Assembly (NCBI GenBank): GCA_040079935.1
Contig: JBEBJI010000002.1
Coordinates: forward strand, 140,219 to 204,218
Source: Methylotenera_A sp040079935
GTDB taxonomy: Bacteria > Pseudomonadota > Gammaproteobacteria > Burkholderiales > Methylophilaceae
DNA length: 64,000 nt
Direction: 5' to 3'
Shown piece after piece: positions 59,194-64,000 of this stretch. Positions within the stretch are counted from its first letter, which is position 1. Each line of letters begins with the position of its first letter. The notes under the pieces were generated by a model. It was not told the DNA's origin and did not search any database. It was given only the letters and a program-made list of their open reading frames with translations. The position numbers and the translations under genes were made by a program.

Positions 59194-60287
59194 CAGAGCA
59201 AGAAAAATTAGACCCTAAAAATGTAGGCTATGAAAAATTAGCGACGGACGATGTTCGCGTTCGCGAAATTAAAGAATTGGTAACGCCGTCGCAGTTGTTG
59301 GTGCATTTAAAAGAAAGCGTGACCTCGACGCAAAATATTTTGCAAACTCGCGCCGAAATTCATCGTATTTTGCACGGCGCAGATGACCGTTTGTTGGTCA
59401 TTGTCGGGCCGTGCTCAATTCACGACACCAAGGCTGGGCTTGAGTATGCGCGTCGTTTGCTGGAAGTGCGCAAAGAGTTAAGCGCAGATTTATTGATTGT
59501 GATGCGGGTGTATTTTGAGAAACCACGCACCACCGTGGGTTGGAAAGGCTTGATTAACGATCCGCATTTAGATGGCAGTTACGACATCAATAAAGGCCTA
59601 GAAACTGCGCGTAAATTTTTGCTGGATGTGAACGAGCTTGGCATGCCAGCAGGCATGGAGTTCTTGGACATGATTACGCCGCAATACACGGCGGATTTGG
59701 TGAGTTGGGGTGCGATTGGCGCGCGAACGACGGAATCACAAGTGCATCGCGAGCTGGCTAGCGGCTTATCTTGCCCAGTAGGCTTTAAGAATGGCACCGA
59801 TGGCAGCGTGCAAGTGGCGATTGACGCGATTAAAACCGCAGAAACGCCTCACCATTTCTTGTCCGTCACCAAAGAAGGTCATTCAGCGATTATTTCAACC
59901 TCTGGTAACGATGATTGTCATGTGATTTTGCGTGGCGGCAAAGCGCCTAACTATGACGCAAAAAGCGTAGAAGCGGCATGTGCAAACCTTGTTGCAGCTG
60001 GCTTAACGCCTAGTTTGATGGTTGATTGCAGTCATGCCAATAGTCAAAAAGATTACAGATTGCAAAAAATTGTTGCGCAAGATGTCGCCGCACAACTAAG
60101 TAATGGCGAGAGCAGAATTATGGGCGTGATGCTGGAATCACATCTGAACGAAGGTCGCCAAGAGCATACGCCAGGTTGTATGTTGGATTACGGTAAGTCG
60201 ATTACTGATGCTTGCTTAGGCTGGGATGACAGCGTCGAAGTGCTGAAAATGTTAGCGAAATCTGTGCGAGCGCGCCGCAATCAGTGA
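59190..60287 (+). CDS. 3-deoxy-7-phosphoheptulonate (DAHP) synthase, class I
   Basis: First enzyme of the shikimate pathway, condensing PEP and erythrose 4-phosphate; 365 residues, like E. coli AroG/F/H. Motifs: LLVIVGPCSIHD (~residues 67-78), MRVYFEKPRTTVGWKGLINDP (core FEKPRTTVGWKG, ~103-114), GARTTESQVHRELASGLSCP and DCSHANSQKDY (~272-282). It overlaps hisC by four bases, so it is part of the pheA-hisC transcript. The feedback-inhibiting amino acid cannot be deduced. Confidence 0.95.
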   Translation: MTEQEKLDPKNVGYEKLATDDVRVREIKELVTPSQLLVHLKESVTSTQNILQTRAEIHRILHGADDRLLVIVGPCSIHDTKAGLEYARRLLEVRKELSADLLIVMRVYFEKPRTTVGWKGLINDPHLDGSYDINKGLETARKFLLDVNELGMPAGMEFLDMITPQYTADLVSWGAIGARTTESQVHRELASGLSCPVGFKNGTDGSVQVAIDAIKTAETPHHFLSVTKEGHSAIISTSGNDDCHVILRGGKAPNYDAKSVEAACANLVAAGLTPSLMVDCSHANSQKDYRLQKIVAQDVAAQLSNGESRIMGVMLESHLNEGRQEHTPGCMLDYGKSITDACLGWDDSVEVLKMLAKSVRARRNQ

Positions 60288-60455
60288 CCGAATGACCGAA
60301 TTTAACTGACGCATACCTAATGAATTTACTTAGGCCTTATTCGGTATCTTAGCAGTGTTAGCATTTGTGAATAACGCGCAGAATTCGTTTCACGTTGTGG
60401 CACTTGTAACAAAGCAACAACGAATTTAATTAATAACATTACTAAGGAAACTATC

Positions 60456-60527
60456 ATGTGGACAACACCAGCAGCTACTGAAATGCGTTTTGGCTTTGAA
60501 GTAACAATGTACGTAATGAACAAATAA
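60456..60527 (+). CDS. pqqA: PQQ precursor peptide PqqA
   Basis: The 23-residue precursor whose Glu15 and Tyr19 become pyrroloquinoline quinone. The segment FGFEVTMYV contains both residues at the required ExxxY spacing, and the start MWTTP is typical. An AAGGA site precedes the ATG. A strong terminator lies directly downstream, before pqqB. PqqA is made in excess of the enzymes in relatives; the hairpin fits that. Confidence 0.95.
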   Translation: MWTTPAATEMRFGFEVTMYVMNK

Positions 60528-60546
60528 GTTATTTGTTCATATAAAG

Positions 60547-60569
60547 GCTGCCCCCGGGCAGCTTTTTTT
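60547..60569 (+). terminator. Terminator/attenuator between pqqA and pqqB
   Basis: GCTGCCC pairs with GGGCAGC around CC, followed by seven T. It should stop most transcripts after pqqA and let a fraction continue into pqqBCDE. Confidence 0.88.
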
Positions 60570-60673
60570 ATTAAAAAAAGATGCTCGATGAATTACAAGT
60601 TGCAGCGTTTTTAGTTAGTTAAAGAGTAAAATTTAGTTTTCAATTTAAGTCCAATTTTAAGTAAAAGACTCTC

Positions 60674-61606
60674 ATGCATATTCATGTTTTAGGCGCTGGT
60701 GCCGGTGGTGGCTTCCCTCAATGGAACTGTAATTGTTTTAATTGCGACGGCTTGCGTAAAGGCACTATTAAAGCCACAAAGCGAACACAATCTTCAATTT
60801 GCGTGAGTGGAGATGGCATCAATTGGGTGTTGTTTAATGCTTCTCCTGATGTGCTGCAACAAATTCAGGATTTCGCACCACTGCAGCCTGGTCGCGCTAT
60901 TCGGGACAGTGGCATTCAAGCCATTGTGTTGATTGATGCGCAAATCGACCATACCACGGGCTTGTTTATGCTGCGTGAAGGACAAGTAAAACGAGAAATT
61001 TATTGTACCGATATGGTTTACGAAGACCTGACTACAGGCAATCAAATATTGAATATTCTTGGCCATTATTGTGGCATTAATCATCACCAAGTACCGATTG
61101 ATGGAAAAACCAGTTTTGAAATCCCCAATGTACCAAATCTTAAATTCACCTCAGTAGCGTTAAAAAGCGCCGCACCACCATATTCGCCTCACCGCAATGA
61201 TCCGCAAGCGGGTGACACCATAGGTGTGTTGATTGAAGAAATTAGTACTGGTAAAAAATGTTGGTATTCACCAGGCTTGGCGGAGATTGAGCTACATTTG
61301 CCTGCATTGATGAGCCAAGCAGATTGCATTATGGTGGATGGCACATTTTGGACTGATACCGAGATGAAGGATTTAGGACTAATGACTAAAACCGCTCGTA
61401 GTATCGGCCATAATCCACAATCTGGCGAAGGTGGCATGATTGAAGACTTAGATAAGTTTGGCTCAAATAAAGGCGGGCAGGTGCGCAAGGTGTTGATACA
61501 CATCAATAATACTAACCCTATTTTAAGGGAAGATTCCGCTGAGCGCGCTGAGCTCACCCGTCATGGTATTGAAGTAGCTTATGACGGCATGGACATCATT
61601 CTTTAG
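60674..61606 (+). CDS. pqqB: PQQ biosynthesis protein PqqB
   Basis: A metallo-beta-lactamase-fold enzyme of 310 residues, thought to hydroxylate the tyrosine-derived part of the PQQ precursor. The N-terminus HVLGAGAGGGFPQWNCNC (~residues 4-21) with a zinc-binding CxCxxC cluster, NASPDVLQQIQDF and the metal site IDAQIDHTTGLFMLRE (~residues 88-103) are characteristic. It opens the pqqBCDE block, with 9 bases to pqqC. Confidence 0.96.
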   Translation: MHIHVLGAGAGGGFPQWNCNCFNCDGLRKGTIKATKRTQSSICVSGDGINWVLFNASPDVLQQIQDFAPLQPGRAIRDSGIQAIVLIDAQIDHTTGLFMLREGQVKREIYCTDMVYEDLTTGNQILNILGHYCGINHHQVPIDGKTSFEIPNVPNLKFTSVALKSAAPPYSPHRNDPQAGDTIGVLIEEISTGKKCWYSPGLAEIELHLPALMSQADCIMVDGTFWTDTEMKDLGLMTKTARSIGHNPQSGEGGMIEDLDKFGSNKGGQVRKVLIHINNTNPILREDSAERAELTRHGIEVAYDGMDIIL

Positions 61607-61615
61607 GAGTTAATT

Positions 61616-62377
61616 ATGAACGCAGTTACTAACAACAATTTACCTTGGTCACGTGCAGAGTTTGAAGACAAACTCCGTGAAAAGGGCAAGGGCTATCACA
61701 TTTACCACCCGTTCCACGTGATGATGTATGAAGGCAAGTTGACCAAAGAGCAACTGCAATCTTGGGTTGCAAATCGTTTTTACTACCAAATTGCGATACC
61801 GTTGAAAGATGCTGCCATTCTTTCTAATTGCCCCGATGTAGAAGTGCGCAAGCAATGGATTGTGCGTATTACCGATCACGATGGTGTTGGCGATACAGTA
61901 GGCGGTATTGAGGCATGGATTCAGCTTGGTGCGGCTGTAGGGTTAACGCGCGAAGAAGTGACGAGTTTGAAAATGGTGAGCCCTGGTGTGCGATTTGCGG
62001 TAGATGCTTACATTAACTTTGCCAAACAACGCCCTTGGCAAGAATCAGTATGTTCAAGTTTAACTGAGCTGTTTGCGCCGCATATACACCAACAACGCAT
62101 TAGCTCGTGGCCAACCATGTACCCATGGATAAAAGAAGAAGGCCTGACTTACTTTAAAAAGCGTTTAACTGAGGCTAGGCGCGACGTGGAGCAAGGCTTA
62201 AGCGTTACCTTAGATTACTTTAGCACCTCGCGCGAGATGCAAATGAAAGCACTGGATATTCTGCAATTTAAATTGAATGTGCTGTGGGTGATAGCGGATT
62301 CGATTATGTTGGCATCAACAGAGATTAAAACCGAAGGCCGCGATTATTTGCGCCAACCCGTGATTAATTTTGATTAA
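61616..62377 (+). CDS. pqqC: Pyrroloquinoline-quinone synthase PqqC
   Basis: Cofactor-free oxidase that carries out the last ring closure and eight-electron oxidation to PQQ. At 253 residues it matches the family. Active-site segments seen are YHIYHPFHVMMYEGKL (~residues 22-37), NRFYYQIAIPLKDAAI (~47-62), ITDHDG (~81-86) and the helix HIQQRISSWPTMYPW-like HIHQQRISSWPTMYPWI (~151-167). Preceded by a TTAGGAGTTA site. Confidence 0.97.
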   Translation: MNAVTNNNLPWSRAEFEDKLREKGKGYHIYHPFHVMMYEGKLTKEQLQSWVANRFYYQIAIPLKDAAILSNCPDVEVRKQWIVRITDHDGVGDTVGGIEAWIQLGAAVGLTREEVTSLKMVSPGVRFAVDAYINFAKQRPWQESVCSSLTELFAPHIHQQRISSWPTMYPWIKEEGLTYFKKRLTEARRDVEQGLSVTLDYFSTSREMQMKALDILQFKLNVLWVIADSIMLASTEIKTEGRDYLRQPVINFD

Positions 62378-62385
62378 GACAATCT

Positions 62386-62667
62386 ATGGAAAATAATATT
62401 CAACATGCAGATATTTATGCGCTCGCCTTTCATCACCGGTTTCAGTGGGAAGAAGCGCAGCAAAGTTATGTGATACTTTTTCCAGAAGGCATGGTCAAAC
62501 TTCATGGTGGCGCAGGTGAAGTGATTAAACGTGTAAATGGTAAGGCAACGGTGGGCGAAATTGTGGCGGATTTAAAAGCAACTTTTCCCGATGCGACCAA
62601 TATTGAAGCCGATATTATTGGCATGTTTGAAATGGCTAACAGTAAAGCTTGGATTCGGAAAGTTTAG
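62386..62667 (+). CDS. pqqD: PQQ biosynthesis protein PqqD (peptide chaperone)
   Basis: A 93-residue winged-helix peptide-binding protein that presents PqqA to PqqE. Family features are FHHRFQWEEAQQSYVILFPE (~residues 11-30), MVKLHGGAGEVIKRVNGKAT (~31-50) and VGEIVADLKATFP. It sits between pqqC and pqqE with spacings of eight and nine bases, consistent with a single transcript. Confidence 0.95.
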   Translation: MENNIQHADIYALAFHHRFQWEEAQQSYVILFPEGMVKLHGGAGEVIKRVNGKATVGEIVADLKATFPDATNIEADIIGMFEMANSKAWIRKV

Positions 62668-62676
62668 GAGCACGAA

Positions 62677-63900
62677 ATGACACAAAATTCATTAGGTGAA
62701 TCAGCGGTGCAAAAAGCGGTACAAGTGCAGAATAATGGTGTGGCAGCTAATGTCACACAAACTCAGCCACTTTGGCTGCTGGCTGAAATTACCTATCGCT
62801 GTCCGCTACACTGTGCGTTTTGCTACAATCCAACCGACTACGATAAACATACGCAAAATGAACTTACGACTGAGCAATGGATTCAAGCGTTGCGAGATGC
62901 GCGCAAATTGGGGGCGATTCAACTTGGTATCTCAGGTGGCGAGCCATTGCTACGCGATGATATAGAAGAAATCGTTGTAGAGGCTCATAAATTGGGCTAT
63001 TACAGCAATCTGATTACTTCGGGTGTTGGGCTCACAGAAAAACGTATTCAAGCCTTTAAAGATGGTGGTTTGGATCACATTCAGCTTTCCATGCACGATA
63101 TTACTGAAGAAATTAACAATTTCATTACGAATACTAAGACGTTTGAATTAAAGAAAAAAGTCGCTGCCATGATTAAAAATCATGGTTATCCGATGGTGCT
63201 CAATGTGGTGATACACCGCTACAACATTGGCCACATGAAAGAAATTTTAGAAATGGCTGAAGCGCTTGGCGCGGATTATATTGAGCTTGCCAATACGCAA
63301 TATTACGGCTGGTCACTGGTGAATCGCAATCAATTGATGCCGCTTAAAGAGCAAATTGATGAAGCGGAAAAAATCACCAATGAATTTCGCAAAAAAGTCG
63401 GCAATAAAATGAAAATATTTTTTGTCGTACCCGATTATTTTGGCGACCGCCCCAAAAAATGCATGAACGGCTGGGGCGAAGTTTTTATGATTGTGACGGC
63501 TAATGGCGATGTTTTGCCTTGTCATTCCGCCCGCGTGTTGCCTAATATGGCGTTCCCCAATGTACGTGACAATGGCTTAGAGTATGCTTGGAAGGAAAGC
63601 CCCGCGTTTAATAAATATCGCGGAACAGATTGGATGAAAGGCCCATGCGTAACTTGCCCAGAGAAAATGAACGACCTGGCAGGTTGTCGTTGCCAGGCAT
63701 TTTTACTCACAGGCGATGCTGAAAGTGCTGACCCAGTTTGTTCGCTTTCACCCAACCATCATTTAATCGAGCAAGCGATTGAAGATTCTAAAAATCCAGT
63801 GTTGGCATCACAACCTATTATTTTCCGCACCGATAAAAATTCTAAAAAATATGTGGCAGGCGACAAAGAGCGTATTGAAGCGTTTCACGCACTGCCTTAA
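62677..63900 (+). CDS. pqqE: PqqA peptide cyclase PqqE (radical SAM)
   Basis: A radical SAM/SPASM enzyme that links the Glu and Tyr side chains of PqqA. The 407 residues show the SAM cluster CPLHCAFC (~residues 42-49), ISGGEPLLRDDIEEIV (~87-102) and auxiliary-cluster cysteines in LPCHSARVLPN (~286), GPCVTCPEKMNDLAGCRCQAF (core CVTCPEKMNDLAGCRC, ~316-331) and a late Cys near 349. The N-terminus is about 20 residues longer than many homologues. Last gene of the operon; pqqF is not seen. Confidence 0.96.
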   Translation: MTQNSLGESAVQKAVQVQNNGVAANVTQTQPLWLLAEITYRCPLHCAFCYNPTDYDKHTQNELTTEQWIQALRDARKLGAIQLGISGGEPLLRDDIEEIVVEAHKLGYYSNLITSGVGLTEKRIQAFKDGGLDHIQLSMHDITEEINNFITNTKTFELKKKVAAMIKNHGYPMVLNVVIHRYNIGHMKEILEMAEALGADYIELANTQYYGWSLVNRNQLMPLKEQIDEAEKITNEFRKKVGNKMKIFFVVPDYFGDRPKKCMNGWGEVFMIVTANGDVLPCHSARVLPNMAFPNVRDNGLEYAWKESPAFNKYRGTDWMKGPCVTCPEKMNDLAGCRCQAFLLTGDAESADPVCSLSPNHHLIEQAIEDSKNPVLASQPIIFRTDKNSKKYVAGDKERIEAFHALP

Positions 63901-63917
63901 GCTTTCGCGGATATAAT

Positions 63918-63947
63918 AAAGGCGCATTTTGATGCGCCTTTATTTTT
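63918..63947 (+). terminator. Rho-independent terminator after pqqE
   Basis: AAAGGCGCA pairs with TGCGCCTTT around TTTTGA, followed by ATTTTT. A clear end to the pqq operon. Confidence 0.9.
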
Positions 63948-63956
63948 GATAATTAA

Positions 63957-64000
63957 ATGAAAACTAACTCGAATATTCTTGTGTACGTACTTGCGGCGCT
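63957..64000 (+). CDS. Start of a further gene, truncated by the window edge
   Basis: An ATG at 63957 opens a frame (MKTNSNILVYVLAA) that runs off the window. The basic residue followed by a hydrophobic run suggests a signal peptide or membrane anchor. No ribosome binding site stands out, so the call is weak. Confidence 0.35.
   Translation, partial: MKTNSNILVYVLAA

Noticed and set aside
60395..60415. TGGCAC near pqqA as a possible sigma-54 promoter
   Set aside because: The required TTGC element at the right spacing is absent.
60326..60523. Minus-strand 65-codon frame across pqqA
   Set aside because: It is antisense to pqqA, which has the diagnostic ExxxY motif and ribosome site.
1..64000. 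CRISPR arrays, tRNA or rRNA genes, phage or transposase genes
   Set aside because: None recognised on either strand; gaps are short and hold only the repeats, hairpins and promoters listed.

Overview
The window looks like a chromosome segment of a methylotrophic betaproteobacterium, most likely Methylophilaceae (Methylotenera or Methylophilus type). This rests on a complete pqqABCDE operon at the right end, the trpFBA-accD-folC-SPOR-cvpA-purF-metZ order, a gyrA-serC-pheA-hisC block, and a MoxY/MoxX-like two-component pair. Genus placement is inference; no rRNA or marker search could be run. No tRNA, rRNA, CRISPR array, transposase or phage gene was recognised.

Layout. 1-8 kb: tail of an ABC-F gene, two unknown proteins, prfC, a FlK-like thioesterase, acs and divergent glnE. 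8-14 kb (minus strand): a RIO kinase, nhaA, ycaO, dhaK-dhaL and two small envelope proteins. 14.4-17 kb: ppk2, then four short minus-strand genes (DUF302, an unknown, DUF1398, DUF4287) with two clear attC recombination sites and one eroded site between them. This is an integron cassette array with no integrase in the window. 17-24 kb: sensor kinase and regulator, a lipoprotein, a DMT exporter, a DUF898/M48 protease pair and a 34-residue membrane peptide beside a PuuD-like membrane protein.

24-34.5 kb is amino-acid biosynthesis on the plus strand: argD-argF-argG-cimA-leuC-leuD-leuB, then ppnP, a YajQ protein, an entericidin and asd. CimA plus LeuCDB would give threonine-independent 2-oxobutyrate for isoleucine as well as leucine. 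34.7-48.3 kb: fimV, an orphan EcfT-like protein, truA, trpF-trpB-trpA, accD, folC, a SPOR protein, cvpA, purF and metZ. 48.4-51.7 kb is an accessory patch: two unknown AT-rich membrane genes bounded by repeats, then DUF3501, an Fe-S oxidoreductase and a rubrerythrin. 52-60.3 kb: gyrA, serC, serA, pheA, hisC and DAHP synthase. 60.4-63.9 kb: pqqA, a hairpin terminator, then pqqBCDE.

The most unusual signals lie outside the named genes. (1) A roughly 40-bp palindromic repeat with core GCCAATATCCATGCGG occurs in at least nine places. Three of these are inside the conserved genes glnE, folC and hisC, all in the same reading frame and without apparent length change. (2) The integrase-less integron cassette array. 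(3) A 146-bp non-coding element with 12-bp terminal inverted repeats directly upstream of metZ. (4) A head-to-head REP-like pair beside the unknown membrane genes. Start codons were moved inward from the longest reading frame where a ribosome binding site or family alignment favoured it (leuC, yajQ, gyrA, rubrerythrin, metZ, the SPOR protein, DUF4287, the DMT exporter).
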